This document shows, in pieces, positions 11,259-24,000 of a DNA stretch of 64,000 bases. The stretch spans positions 1,356,001-1,420,000 of the forward strand of contig JANUWF010001109.1 of NCBI GenBank assembly GCA_026120185.1. Reading direction: 5' to 3'. Every line of letters starts with the position of its first letter. Positions within the stretch are counted from its first letter, which is position 1. Source of the DNA: Voacanga thouarsii (lineage: Eukaryota > Streptophyta > Magnoliopsida > Gentianales > Apocynaceae). The notes beneath the pieces were generated by a model that worked only from the letters and a program-made list of their open reading frames with translations, had not been told where the DNA came from and did not search any database. The translations under genes and the position numbers were made by a program.

Positions 11259-14200
11259 TGAAACGCCCTACTACCTAAGCCCGCTAGAGCCGAGGATGTC
11301 GCCCCGTCCAAAGGACAAGGGGTCTTTATAACTAGGTCACACAAATAAAATAGCAGAATAAAAATAATAATTTAACTTAAAATTTATTACAACCCAAGAA
11401 TAATCCAATAATAAATCTATGAATTAAAAAAAAAAAACAAGTCCATAATAAAATTTATCCACTCTCATCTCCCCAAAGCATTACACAAAATAAATTATCA
11501 GAAAATCTTCCAAAGCAGGTAATATCTAGCTACTCATCCCCACAGCAGGATCGACCTGAAATTATGATAAAAATGGTGATGAAAAAGAAATCTCAATAAG
11601 TCCGTGTGTGCTTGGAGTGTCCAGTAGAAATAGTTTGTGAATGCAAAGTATAAAACCTTTATAAGAGAACACTAGCAAGCAATAAACATTAGTCAAAATC
11701 AAAAGTGGTGTTTTGGCTTTTCCAATCATACTTAATCAATAAAATTAACCACTCTAAAAGGTGGTCATGGGTTACCACACGTTGGGCCCTATAACCGGTC
11801 AAAATGCCGACACTTTGTGCAAACTGACAAAAAAGGTAAGTGATCGGCCAATCAGGCAAGATACTCCTCCTTGTCTACACCCAAACAACAACCGGGTGTC
11901 TATTCCGGTAAAACACAGTCACTTGACTGAAAAATAAACTGCTAGCTTGGACCGGCACAACCTACTGGACTGACATCTTATCCGGGCAGGATTGACCCCT
12001 CAAAGGTGGCCACCTACTGAGAGACTAACCCTAACCCCTCAAAGACTAGCCCCAACAGTCCACCCTTATTGAGTACTCAACGACGTTTCTCACTTGGGAG
12101 AAAATGAACAAAACACCGTTCCACATGAAAATGGCAATTAAGGGTTTCCAAAGTCTTTGTCAAAATCAGTTTTAGAAAGAGTTTTTAGTTTGAGTAAATC
12201 TGCTTATTGATTTTCAAATAGTTCATTTGTCTGACATAAGAAAGAAGTTAATCCTCAATTGCCTTTGCAGAACTGAGTGTCCATGCACTCTACGTTTGGC
12301 TTGCCATAACAAACATTTTACATCATTCAAGTTTTATGCCGGAGCTTACCTAGTTCTAGCTCACAATAAAAGGTTTCCAACAGCTGACCTAACCCCACAT
12401 GGGCAAATATAAACCACAATCAAACTCAAGCCAAAATTCACTTTCTCAATTTAAAACAACTCAACTCACTACTACCATGATCCTAATGTCTCAAGCTTTA
12501 AGGCTAAACAATAAATAAATAGATTTATAAGCTAAGCCTAATTTGAAATTTAAAATAATTAATGTTTTGGGAAATAAGTACTAATAAGTTGAAGGTTTAA
12601 ATCTTGCTAAGCTAAATTCAGAGTTTAATTTGTGAAGAATCTTAGGTATTAGGTAAAATAATGATTTATTAATAATTAATTGTTTGAAAATAATTGCTAG
12701 CTAGAATTAGTTGAAAATAAATTTTAATAGGTTTTGATTGGAAGATAATAAATAGACTTTAATAGGTTTTGATTAAAATGTAATAAATAAATTTTTAATA
12801 ATAAATACTTTACTTATTATTATGATTATTTTCATAAAAGGCTTTAGCTGATTTTATCATTTTATATAATTTCTATATATTTTATTTCTTGAATAAAAGC
12901 TACCTTTTATTTGGCTAAAATATCTTTTTAGTAATTCAAATCCACTTCCTAGGGTTCTTCAAATTTTCTAGAAAAATCATAATATTAAATATTTTATTAA
13001 TGAAATAAAAAATTAGCTTAGGGACAACTAGATCATGATTATATTTCTATGGCTAACCACAATCATGAACATATACAACCCTTCCATTCATCAAATCACC
13101 CAAATCATGCATATAAGCATATATCTAAATTTATCAAGACATGATCTAACATCTACTAGCATAAATATAATCATGGCTTCAATAATCCAACATGAATATG
13201 AATCCTATTCACCAAAGGCGACATAATCTCTAGCATATTTGATCACAAATACTAACTTTGACATGGAGACATGCATTAAACCGTAAAACACCATGAAATC
13301 AACCAAGATAATCCATTCATGCATAAATTCCATATCCAACATATTCATACATATATTCATACTTCACTCTCAACTCATCACAACAATATATACTCTACCA
13401 TATTCATGATTCATCTTCTATCAACATCATCCTAGAGACAAGAATCTAGAATTTAAAAGAAGAGTTAAAAAGGTTTAATTTATTGATGAATACCTTGAAG
13501 GAGTTTCAAATGGATTTCAACTCCTAGATGTCTAAATCCGTCCAAAGAAGATGAAGGAAGCATGGCCATGGTTGATGAAATCATTCGGCCAAGAGAGAGG
13601 GAGTGTTCGGTCAAGAGAGAGAGAGAGAGAGAAAAGAGAAGAAGAAGAATAAAGTCCATTAGCAAGCTTAAACACATGTATGTTCATTAGAGATTGAAGA
13701 TTAGCGAAGTTGAAGTTGATTGAATAAACCTACCTTGAAGGTATTCTTGAGCCTTCACAAAATTTCTGATTTTTTATCCGAAAGTACGAGTTGGGTTTTG
13801 GAGTTTGATGTTAAAAATGGTATGGATGGACTCATGGTAGTGTATAGATGAAATTTGGAATTTTTCGAAGAAGTTTGAAATGATTTGGAGAGGTATTAGG
13901 TGAAAGGAATGAGTAGGTGTTCTTGGTGTGCTATGTGTTCTTGAAAGTTGAAGAGAATAGAGAGTTTTTGGGATTGGAGGCTGCCGAATTTCTGTAGGGA
14001 TTAGGGCTGTCGAATTGCTTGTAGGGTTTTGGAAGATGATTTTCTGATTTGGAAGGGAAAAGGAAAGGTTAGTTGTTGAAATCCTTAAAGAATATTTTTG
14101 GAAAGCAAATTTGGAAACTAAATATGACAAGAATATCTTTGATTATTGGAGAGCTTTTGGGATGCTGCCATGGCCGACTGCTTGTGCAACATTTTCGAGT

Positions 14201-15598
14201 AGATGGAAGCTGGTTGAAGGAGGCTAAGGGTGGCTGAAAATAAGGAGTATAATGGTGGAGGAATGGTCTGGTTGTTTGAGGGATAATTTATGGAAGGTTG
14301 CTAAATTATGGTGGCTGGAATTTTAGTAACTAATCAAGCATGATTGTAGAGATTTGTTGGAGAGAATTTCGAGTAGCCATGTCTGAATTTCGTGTAGAAG
14401 CTTGGGGAGGACAATGGAGTTCAGTTCATGGCTATTTAAGAAGGGTTTGTGCAGAAGAAAGCTGAGGTTTCGGCTAGGGATGAATTAGGAAACAAAGTTG
14501 GAAAGTTTTCCTGCACAGAATTTTCGCAAGGCTGGAATTTTTTGGGTAGTTTTCGGCTGCCATTTTCTAGTCAGCTTGTAGAGAGTTTGAAGGGGATTTC
14601 AGGGTTCTTTCAAGGATGATTTCCAGCCTTCTTTATGGATGAAAACCGTGGCTAAGATGCTGAACAAAAACTAAAAGAAAACAGCTTAGTTTCGGACCTC
14701 TAAAACTGCGATTTTGCCTAGGGATTTTTCTGGTTTTGCACAGCTTTTGTGCAGTTTGAAAATGGCCAGAAATATTCAGGTTTCAAGCTGATCAAAAGGG
14801 CCATTTTCTGGCAGCATTGGGAGGGAATAATGGCTGAGAATTTTGACACCTTGAAGGCACAAGAAGCTGGTAAAATTTCAGTTCTATGCATGAAGGGAAA
14901 TGAACCTAGCTAGAGTGAAGTTTTAGAGAGTTCACTAGGGAAATTAATTCACTTGAAACCCTTCCCCCTCTTCCATGGTTTCGGTCCATAAGATGTCTCT
15001 CTCTAAGACATTTTGAACCTTCAAGGCCACAGCACATTGCTGGAATTTTTCTAGAATAAAATTGGCCCGAACAAATTGAAAATCCTAATGGATTGAAAAA
15101 TTGGAAAAATTAAGGATCAAGAGGAAATGAATTCCCCTTTGGAATTTTGTGTAGGGCAAAAGAGTAGGATTAGAATACTCCTATCATGTCTCTCTTGGGA
15201 CAACATCTCTACCCTACTCCAAAGCACATAAGGCCGAAAATAACACTTCCCAAGCAAAAATAAAATTTAATCAAGCTAAAGCTCCTATGATGGAATTTGA
15301 ATCCAAGACCTCAAGAATCAATTCTATAGCTTTAACCACTAAACGACAACAACTCTTGTTCTTATTTTCTCTCTAAAAATATTTTCCTATTCAATCCTCA
15401 AGCTATCACCCTTTTTCCACCTGAAGTAAAAATTACCATTTTGCCATTCTCACTCAATAATCATAATCAAGCCCTCTAGACTATAAAACACAAATTCAAT
15501 GCACATAAAATTATATAAAAATATATTTAAACATGCAATAAAGTATGATATGCATCCCAACCCCTTACTTTAAGGTTGGTTTCGACTGGGGTTTCACA
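11259..15598 (-). mobile_element. CHR 3' LTR
   Basis: 4340-bp LTR (minus strand TGTGAAACCCC to GGGCGTTTCA), adjoining the PPT. It contains a GA-repeat near 13613-13632, the A/B box pair and many short non-conserved open frames. No regulatory site is assigned beyond the A/B boxes. Confidence 0.93.
15292..15347 (-). promoter_or_regulatory. Pol III-like A/B box pair in CHR LTR
   Basis: On the minus strand TCGTTTAGTGG (A-like) is followed by GGATTCAAATTCC (B-like) with tRNA-like spacing. This is the same motif as at 1441-1497. Confidence 0.45.
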
Positions 15599-15611
15599 TC
15601 CTCCCCTCCTT
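15599..15611 (-). other. CHR polypurine tract
   Basis: On the minus strand AAGGAGGGGAGGA lies directly before the 3' LTR terminus TGTGAAACC. This is the expected plus-strand DNA primer site. Confidence 0.85.
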
Positions 15612-15637
15612 AGAAGAATTTCGTCCCGAAATTCAAG

Positions 15638-17229
15638 CATACCTCTATTTCAGCTCGGGATACTTCTGTTTAACCCACTCTTCTGATTCCCATGTGGCAT
15701 CTCGTGTTCCATGATGCTCCCACTAAACCTTGACCATCGGTATCTGTTTGTTCCAGAGAGTCTTGACACTGCGGTCCAATATTCGTACAGGCTTCTCCAC
15801 ATAGCTCAGGTCTGGCTACAACACTAACAGTTCATCATTCAATACATGACCGGGATTTGCATTGTACTTCTTCAATTGTGACACATGAAACACATCATGA
15901 ATTCTCGTCAACCCATGTGGCAGGTTCAATCGGTAAGCTACTGGTCCAATCCTTTCCTCAATCGGAAACGGCCCCAAATATCTCGGATTCAACTTTATGC
16001 CCTTCTAATGCTTCAAAATTTCCCTATTCGGAGTCAATTTCAAAAATACGTTGTCCCCGACTTGAAATTCCAATTCTCTCTGCCGGTTGTCCGCATAGCT
16101 CTTCTGTCGACTCTATGCTGCCTTTAACCTTTCCTTGATCAATTTCTCTTTTTCTAGCATTTCTTGGACACATACTTCTCCGATTTTGCTCACATAACCG
16201 TCTTCGGACCAACTCCAATACAACAGTACTTAACACTTATGCCCATACAAAGCCTCACACAGTGCCATCCCAATTGAGGCTTGGTAGCTATTATTATATA
16301 ACACCTCGGCATACAGTACACAGTCTATCCACTTGTCCCCGAAGTCCAGGACACAGGCTCTCAGCATATCTTCCAATATTTGAATAACCCTTTCTGACTG
16401 CCCATCGTCTGCGGGTGTGCCGTTGTACTGAATTTCATATTCCACCCTATTGCTTCTTGAAACTTTCCCCAAAAATAAGACGTAAACCTTAGGACTTGGT
16501 CTGACACTATGCTCGAAGGCACTCCATACAGTCGGACTATTTCTCGAACATAAGTCTGAGCAAGCTTCTCCATCGAGTCCCTCACATTCACCGATATGAA
16601 ATGGGCCGACTTGGTTAGTCGATCCACCACTACCCATATGGCGTCCTTTTGAGTGTTTGACATGGGAAGTCCGGTGACAAAATCCATAGTCACCTTTTCC
16701 CACTTCCATTCCGGTACTGGCAATGGCTGCAATAGTCCCGCTGACTTCTTGTTCTCCGTTTTGACTTTCTGGCAAGTGAGACAAGTCAAAACATACTTGA
16801 CCACATCCCGCTTCAGTCCGGGCCACTAATAGGCTCCCTTCAAGTCCTGATACATCTTGACTTCCTCCCGGATGAATGGCGTATTTGCTCTTATGCGCCT
16901 CTTCCAAAATTCGGTCCTTTAATTGCTGCTCTCCGAGTACACACAATTGATCTCTGAAATGTAGAACTCCCGTCTCGTCTTGACGGAATTCATTGCCTGG
17001 CCACATAAGCTCCCTATCCCTGAAAAGCTGAAACTCGGCTTTGCTTTGCTGAGCTTTCACGATTTCCTTCTTCAAATTCGGCACCAACTTCAAATTACTG
17101 ATAACAATTCCTTTATCTTGCACTTCCACCATTCTGTCCTACATATCCTGAACTTCTTGCATTTCCTGTGCCCTTAGTCTGGCCATTCCAACTTTTCTGC
17201 TCAGGGCATCCACCACAACGTTGGCCTTC
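15638..17229 (-). pseudogene. CHR integrase and chromodomain-like tail
   Basis: A broken integrase. The HHCC zinc region runs from about 16890 (AHKSKYAIHPGGS, then a frameshift) to CLTCQK near 16780. The catalytic core follows in another frame (MDFVTGLP, then a SDQ-type second aspartate, YFW). The region with the catalytic glutamate has shifted frame again near 16400 (GQSERVIQILEDM). Further on, YGHKC and PYL/HVSQLKKY-type segments are legible, and the end (DATWESEEWVKQKYPELK, then stop) fits a chromodomain tail. Stops and at least three frame changes exclude function. It follows RNase H in the same polyprotein order. Confidence 0.85.
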
Positions 17230-18600
17230 CCGGGATGGTAGTTGATCGGACAACGGTATTCTTCTAAGAATTCCATCCACCTTTACTGCCTCAAGTTCAG
17301 TTCCTTTTGAGTGAAGATATACTTTAGACTCTTATAGTTGGTGAACACCTCATATTCGGCTCGATATAGGTAGTGTCACCATTTCTTTAGGGCGAATACT
17401 ATAGCTGCCAGCTCTAGATCATGAGTGGGATAGTTGACTTCATGAGGTCTTAGCTTCCGAGAAGCGTAAGCGATCACCTTCCGGTCTTGCATCAACACTG
17501 CTCCCAATCCTTCTTTTGAAGCGTTGGTATATAGCGTGTAAGGTTTCCCTTCCTCCGGTAGACTCAATACTAGTGTTGTCATCAGTCTTTGCTTCAGTTC
17601 TTGGAAACTTTTCTCACATTTTTCGTTCCTTACAAATGGAATATCCTTTCGCAACAATCGAGTCATTGGCGATGCGAGTGTCGAAAATCCCTTGATAAAC
17701 CTTCGGTAGTAACCAGCCAATCCCAAGAAACTCTAGATCTCGGTGATACTCTCCGGCTGCTTCCAGTCTGATACTGCTTCAACCTTTACCGGGTCCACCT
17801 TGATTCCCTCCTTGGTCACCACATGGCCAAGAAATGCCACACTGTCCAACCAGAATTCACACTTGCTGAACTTGGCGTACAGCTTGTGCTCCCAAAGCTT
17901 CTCCAGTACGAGCTTCAGATGCTCCGCTTGCTCCTCCGGACTCCTAGAGTAGATCAAAATGTCATCGATGAAGACCACCACAAACTTGTCCAGATAGGGT
18001 CGGAACACTCGGTGCATCAGGTCTGTGAATACTGCTGGGGCATTAGTCACCCCGAACGGCATCACCACGAACTCGTAGTGTCTATATTGGGTGTTGAAGG
18101 CCATCTTGGAGATATCTTCCTCTCTTATCCGCACTTAGTAGTACCCTTACCTCAGGTCCAATTTGGAGTAGCAACTGGACCCTTGCAACTGGTCGAATAG
18201 CTCATCAATCAACGGTAGGGGATACTTGTTCTTGATCGTCAAGTTGTTCAACCCCCGGTAATTGATGCATAGCCTTAAAGTTCCGTCCTTCTTCTTCACA
18301 AATAGCACAGGCATTCCCGAGGGCAACGTGCTCGGTCTGATATAACCTTAGCTCACTAATTCCTCCAATTGTTCCTTTAACTCTTTCAGTTCTGTCGGTG
18401 CCATCCGGAACGGAGTCGCGATACTAGTTCCGCACCCAGAACTAAGTTGATGGTGAATTCCACTTCTCGGCTTGGAGATAGAGAATCAAGCTCCGCCGAA
18501 AACACATCGGAAAAATCCTTCACTACTTCAGTGTCCTGTAGAGTGCACTGGTCCCTCGACTTGTTTATCATGTAAGCCAGGTACCCTTAACACCCTTACT
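17230..18600 (-). pseudogene. CHR reverse transcriptase and RNase H
   Basis: The reverse transcriptase begins in the VEFTINLV region near 18450 and runs through [21 protein letters not shown] and KLDLR to the catalytic FIDDILIYS near 17960 and AFLGHVV. RNase H follows ([13 protein letters not shown] near 17535, then VIAYASRKL and [14 protein letters not shown]), ending near 17280. Stops interrupt the domain at several places (for example near 18350 and 18135), and there is a frame change near 18410. The first RNase H aspartate of the usual YTDAS is Asn here. The frame matches that of the integrase N-terminus. Confidence 0.9.
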
Positions 18601-18720
18601 TCAATAATTTCCGGGCCTTAGCCCCCGCGATCAAATACATATATTCTTTCACCCTCTTGCCATTAAATTCCAATACATCACAACCTAGTCTAACGAATTG
18701 GACTGACTTATTTTTACAGT

Positions 18721-20199
18721 CTACCCTAGCCCCATCTTGGCTAACCAGTCCATCCCCAAAATCAAGTCATAATCCTCAAGGTCTAATACTATCAAATCTC
18801 CCTTCAGACTTTCTCTCCCCACATTAATTTTACAATCTTTCACATACCGATTCGCTTGCACTATTTTCCCCAGAGGTGTGCTCACCACTAAAGTGAAAGG
18901 TAGCTCCACTCCATCACAACCTAAATGACATACACACAACTTGTTTATATAGGAATGAGTAGAGCCAGGATTAATCAAAGCATTAACGGAACGTCCTTGA
19001 ATAGTGAACGTACCTTCTACCACCACTACATCGGCCCCAACTTCCTCTCTATTGAGAGCAAATACATTGGCCTTCACTTGCGGCTTCGGTGCTCTACTCC
19101 TGGATGCTCCCATGGTGTTGGCTCGGTTGGGCCCCGGGTTCTGAGCCGGGTTTCCTTGCCCGACTCGGTGCAATTTGGGGCAGGTGTTTCTCAGGTGGTT
19201 CAGGTCGCCACAGTGATAGCATTTCCTTTCACCACCCTTGGACCAACAATTCCTCTCGGTATGGCCTTTCCTTCCACACTGCCTGCATGATAGGAGATTC
19301 GGGGCAGGTCTACTCGGTGTTATCTGGGCTTGCTTTCCCCGGTTCTGCCATTGGTGATTGGCGGGGCGTTTATGGGGTTGCAGTCTCAGGAAATGTCCCT
19401 GTGGATGCCTTGGCGACTGGAAGGGCTTTGCCGCCATCCTGCTGCGGTCCTCATTTTCCGTTCGTGTAGCTGTGTCTACAGCTCCCGAATAGGTTGTTGG
19501 TGGAGTAGGTGCCAATGCTCTCCTCAACTCCGGTCTCAGCCCCTTAACGAATTGCCTCGTCCTATTCTGTTCGGTGTCCACCAATCTCTTGTAGTATTTG
19601 GACAACTGGGTGAACTGGGCCGCATACTAGGCCACCGACATGCTTTCCTGCCTCAGATTTTTGAATTCATCTTCTTGCTTCTTCACAATCTACTACGGGA
19701 TGTACTCAGCCCTGAAGGCTTCAACGAAGTTGGACCACGTCCATTTCTGCTCGACCATCTCCCAGTCGTCTTGGACCCGCTGCCACCATGCCCGAGCTGG
19801 TCCTCTCAATTGGAAAGCTGCAAACTTAACCATCCGCTCCTCGGTGTACTGGAGCGTTGCAAATATATCCTCCATTTGCTCAACCCATTGCTCTGCCTTC
19901 TGGTCTTGTTCCGCTTCGCCTATAAAGGCGGGCGGTTGAAACTTCAAGAACCATTCTAAGGCCTCGTCTTTACCCCTTGGGTTCCGTCGCTCGGTCATAG
20001 ACTGCAAAATCTCGGCCATTTTGCTGAATGCCTGGCCCATGGTCACATTAACTGGAACTTCAAACCCCGATCCCATATTTGGACTATTCCCTTCACCCCG
20101 ATTGGGTGCTTGCATCTGGGTTGTTTCTACTTCCGATGCCCCTTGATCAACTTCCGGAACCCTTCCACCTGCTGAAGCTACACGATGCTTAGGTGGCAT
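18721..20199 (-). pseudogene. CHR gag and protease
   Basis: A single frame runs from MPPKHRVAS (20199) to about 18721, broken by two adjacent stops near 19690 and one near 19629. Order: capsid region with FQPPAFIGEAE and RGPARAWWQ; two CCHC zinc knuckles at about 19290-19249 (CRQCGRKGHTERNC) and 19227-19186 (CYHCGDLNHLRNTC); then the retropepsin-like domain. The usual DxGSTHSFI active site reads NPGSTHSYI near 18970, so the catalytic aspartate is lost. The upstream ATG at 20244 lacks family resemblance, so the MPPKH start is preferred. Gag would package the RNA; this copy cannot. Confidence 0.9.
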
Positions 20200-20450
20200 T
20201 CTAAACCACACCCCAAATGATAAGTGTATGCATTTAAGGTTCAAATCATTTTAGTTGCACATGCATTCACAGTCAAATATATGTAAATAGAAATCGGATG
20301 TAAATTTTGCCTAAGGAATAAATTCTTTTTCAAAAATAGACTTGCATAAATTCGAAATATGGATAGAAAGTAGAATTAAAATCCTTGACATAAAAGTTCT
20401 TGAAAAACAATAAACAAATAAACATCCAAATCAAAATAACTCCTAGTCCT

Positions 20451-20915
20451 CTAGTCCTCATCAGAATCCTCATCATCAGCCTCATATAACCATCCCCTAG
20501 AGTTCTTAGAAAAATCCACCCCAACCCCGCTAGAAAATCCCTCCATTGGCTCCTTCCCCGGGCGTCTAGAACTCTCCCCGGGCTCAACTCGGCTGAAAGA
20601 AAGAAGGAAAGAAGGCCTAGGTGGAGACTCATAGTCTATCTCCCCCGGGTCATCACTAACTGCTGCTAAGTCCACATTGGGATTAGGAGGGTGGGGTTCA
20701 TGCTCCACTACCATCACCTCATCCTCACTGTCAGAACTTATATCTATCACCGGAATTGGCGGTGGCTCAATGATCTGGACCTCATCATCACTGCTATCCT
20801 CCATAGGAATATCTGGCTGAGGGGCAGGCTGGGAAACTAGAAGGTCCTTCGAGTATATAGGGATAGGCGGATGCCACTACTGCCCTTTTCTCACGGTCCT
20901 AAGCTTCCTAACCAT
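20451..20915 (-). pseudogene. Acidic accessory ORF upstream of CHR gag, one in-frame stop
   Basis: The frame opens at 20915 with the basic MVRKLRTVRKGQ, has a TAG at 20877-20879, and continues to 20451. A shorter uninterrupted reading starts at 20804 and gives 117 residues. Its first 35 residues contain three hydrophobic cores in acidic surroundings: EVQIIEP, VIDISSDSEDE and EVMVVEHE. VIDISSDSEDE fits the SUMO-interaction motif consensus (V/I-x-V/I-V/I next to Ser/Asp/Glu). The C-terminus is also acidic (EADDEDSDED). It lies between the PBS and gag, where standard gypsy elements have no gene. A family role is unknown; SUMO binding is inference from the motif alone. Confidence 0.6.
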
Positions 20916-21000
20916 CCTACAGCATCAATAAGATAGGTTAGATAAAGATTTCAACTTAAGTAAATAGAACAAACACTATCAATATTTGCCTATAACCTAG

Positions 21001-21012
21001 TCTCGGATATCA
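21001..21012 (-). other. CHR primer-binding site, initiator tRNA-Met-like
   Basis: On the minus strand TGATATCCGAGA lies a few bases after the 5' LTR end and resembles the usual TGGTATCAGAGC with three changes. Confidence 0.6.
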
Positions 21013-21016
21013 CTTT

Positions 21017-24000
21017 TAACACGCCACAACCTAGGCCCGCCAGGGCCAGGGATATCGTCCTGTCCAAAGGACAAGAGGTCTTTATAACTAGATCACACAA
21101 ATAAAATAGTGGAATAAAAATAATAATTTAACTTAAAATTTATTACAACCCAAGAATAAATTCATGAATTCAAAAAAAAAATCCATAATAAAATTTATCC
21201 ACTCACATCTCCCCAAAGCATTACACAAAATAAATTATTATAAAATCTTCCAAAGCAGACAATATCAAGCTACTCATCTCCATAACAGGATCGACTTGAA
21301 ATCATGGTAAAAATGGTGATGAGACAGAAATCCCAGTAAGTCCGTGTGTGCTTTGAGTGTCTAGTGGAAATAGTTCATGAATGCAAAGTATAAAACCTTT
21401 ATAAGAGAACACTGGCAAGCAATAAACATTAGTCAAAATCAAGAGTGGTGTTTTAGCTTTTCCAACCATACATAATCAATAAAATCAACCACTCAAAAGG
21501 GTAGTCATGGGTTACCACATGTTGGGCCCCATAACAGGTCAGAATGTCGACACTTTGTGCAGTCTGACAAAAAATGTAGGTGATTGGCCAACCGGGCAAG
21601 ATACTCCTCATTCTCTAGACCCAAACAAAAACCGGGTATCCATTCCAGCAAAACACAGTCACTTGATTGAAAAAAAAAAACTGTCAGCTCAGACCGGCAC
21701 GACCTACTGGACTGACATCTAATCCGGGTAGGACTCACCCCTCAGAGGTAGCTACCTACTGAGAGACTTACCATAACCCCTCAAAGACTAGCCCCAGCAG
21801 TCCACCCTTATTGAGTACTCAACGATGTTTCCCACTTGGGAGAAAATGAACAAAACACCGTTCCACGTGAAAATGGCAATTAAAGGTTTCCAAGGTCTTT
21901 ATCAAAATCAGTTTTGGAAAGAGTTTTAAGTTTGAGTAAATTTGCTTATTGATTTTCAAATAGTTCATTTGTCTGACATAAGAAAGAAGTTAATCCTCAA
22001 TTGCCTTTGCAGAACTGAGTGTCCATGCACTCTATGTTTTGCTTGCCATAATAAACATTTTACATCATTCGGATTTTATGCAGGAGCTTACCTGGTTCTT
22101 GCTCACAATAAAAGGTCTCTAATAGCTGACCTAACCCCGCATGGGCAAATACAAACCACAATCAAACTCAAGCTAAAATTCACTTTCTCAATTTAAAACA
22201 ACTCAACTCACTACTACCATGATCCTAATGCCCCAAGCTTTATGGCCAAACAATAAATAAATAGGTTTATAAGCTAAGCCTAATTTGAAATTTAAAATAA
22301 TTAATGTTTTGGGAAATAAGTACTAATAAGTTGAAGGTTTAAATCTTGTAAAAGCTAAATTCAGAGTTCAATTGGTGAAGAGTCTTAGGTATTAGGTAAA
22401 ATAATGATTTATTAATAATTAATTGTTTGAAAATAATTGCTAACTAAAATTAGTTGAAAATAAATTTTAATGAGTCTTGATTGGAAGATAATAAATAGAC
22501 TTTAATAGGTTTTGATTAAAAGGTAATAATCAAAATTTTAACAATAAGTATTTTACTTATTATTATGATTATTTTCATAAAAGGCTTTAGTTGATTTTAT
22601 CATTTTATATAATATCTGTATATTTTATTTCTTGAATAAAAGCTATCTTTTATTTGGCTAAAATATCTTTTTAGTAATTCAAATCCACTTCCTAGGGTTC
22701 TTCGAATTTTCTAGCAAAATCATAATATTAAATATTTTATTAATGAAATAAAAAATTAGCTTAGGAACAACTAGATCATGATCATATTTCTAAGGCTAAC
22801 CACAATCATGAACATATACAACCCTTCCATTCATCAAATCACCCAAATCATGCATATAAGCTTATATCTAAATTTATCAAGACATGATCTAACCTCTACT
22901 AGCATAAATATAATCATGGCTTCAATAATCCAACATGAATATAAATCCTATTCACCAAAGGCGACATAATCTCTAGAATACTTGATCACAAATACTAACT
23001 ATGACATGGAGACATGCATTAAACCGTAAAACACCAAACAATCAACCAAGATAATCCATTCATGCATAAATCCCATCTCCAATATATTCATACATATATT
23101 CATGCTTCACTCTCAACTCACCATAACAATATATAATCAACCATATTCATAATTCATCTTCTATCAACATCATCCTAGAGATAAGAATCTAGAATTTAAA
23201 AGAAGAGTTAAAGAGGTTTAATTGATTGATGAATACCTTGAAGGAGTTTCAAATGGATCTCAACTCCTAGATGTCTAAATCCGTCCAAAGAAGATGAAGG
23301 AAGCATGGCCATGGTTGATGAAATCATTCGGCCAAGAGAGAGGGAGTGTTCGGTCAAGAGAGAGAGAGCGAGAGAGAGAGAGAGAAGAGAATAGAGAGAG
23401 AAGAAGAAGAAAGTCCATTAGCATGCTTAAACACATGTATGTTCATTAGAGATTAAAGATTAGCGAAGTTGAAGTTGATTGAATAAACCTACCTTGAAGG
23501 TATTCTTGAGCCTTCACAAAATTTCTGATTTTTTATCCGAAAGTGCGAGTTGGGTTTTGGAGTTTGATGTTAAAAATGGTATGGATGGACTCACGGTAGT
23601 GTATAGATGATCTCTGCAATTTTTCAAAGAAGTTTGAAATGATTTGGAGAGGTGTTAGGTGAAAGGAAGGAGTAGGTGTTCTTGATGTGCTATGTGTTCT
23701 TAAGGTTGAAGAGAATAGAGAGTTTTTGGGATTGGAGGCTGCCGAATTTCTATAGGGATTAGGGCTATCGAATTGCTTGTAGGATTTTGGAAGATGATTT
23801 TCTGATTTGGAAGGGAAAAGGAAAGGTTAGTTGTTGAAATCCTTAAAGAATATTTTTGGAAAGCAAATTTGGAAACTAAATATGACAAGAATATCTTTGA
23901 TTATTGGAGAGCTTTTGGGAAGTTGCCATGGCCGACTGCTTGTGCAGCATTTCGGCTGGATGGAAGTTTGTTGAAGGAGGCTAAGGGTGGCTGAAAATAA

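Noticed and set aside
17823..18200. Plus-strand open frame of 125 codons
   Set aside because: Antisense shadow of the CHR reverse transcriptase with the FIDD motif.
19089..19959. Plus-strand open frames of 100-200 codons
   Set aside because: They are antisense to gag of the CHR element, whose minus-strand frame has zinc knuckles and family motifs.
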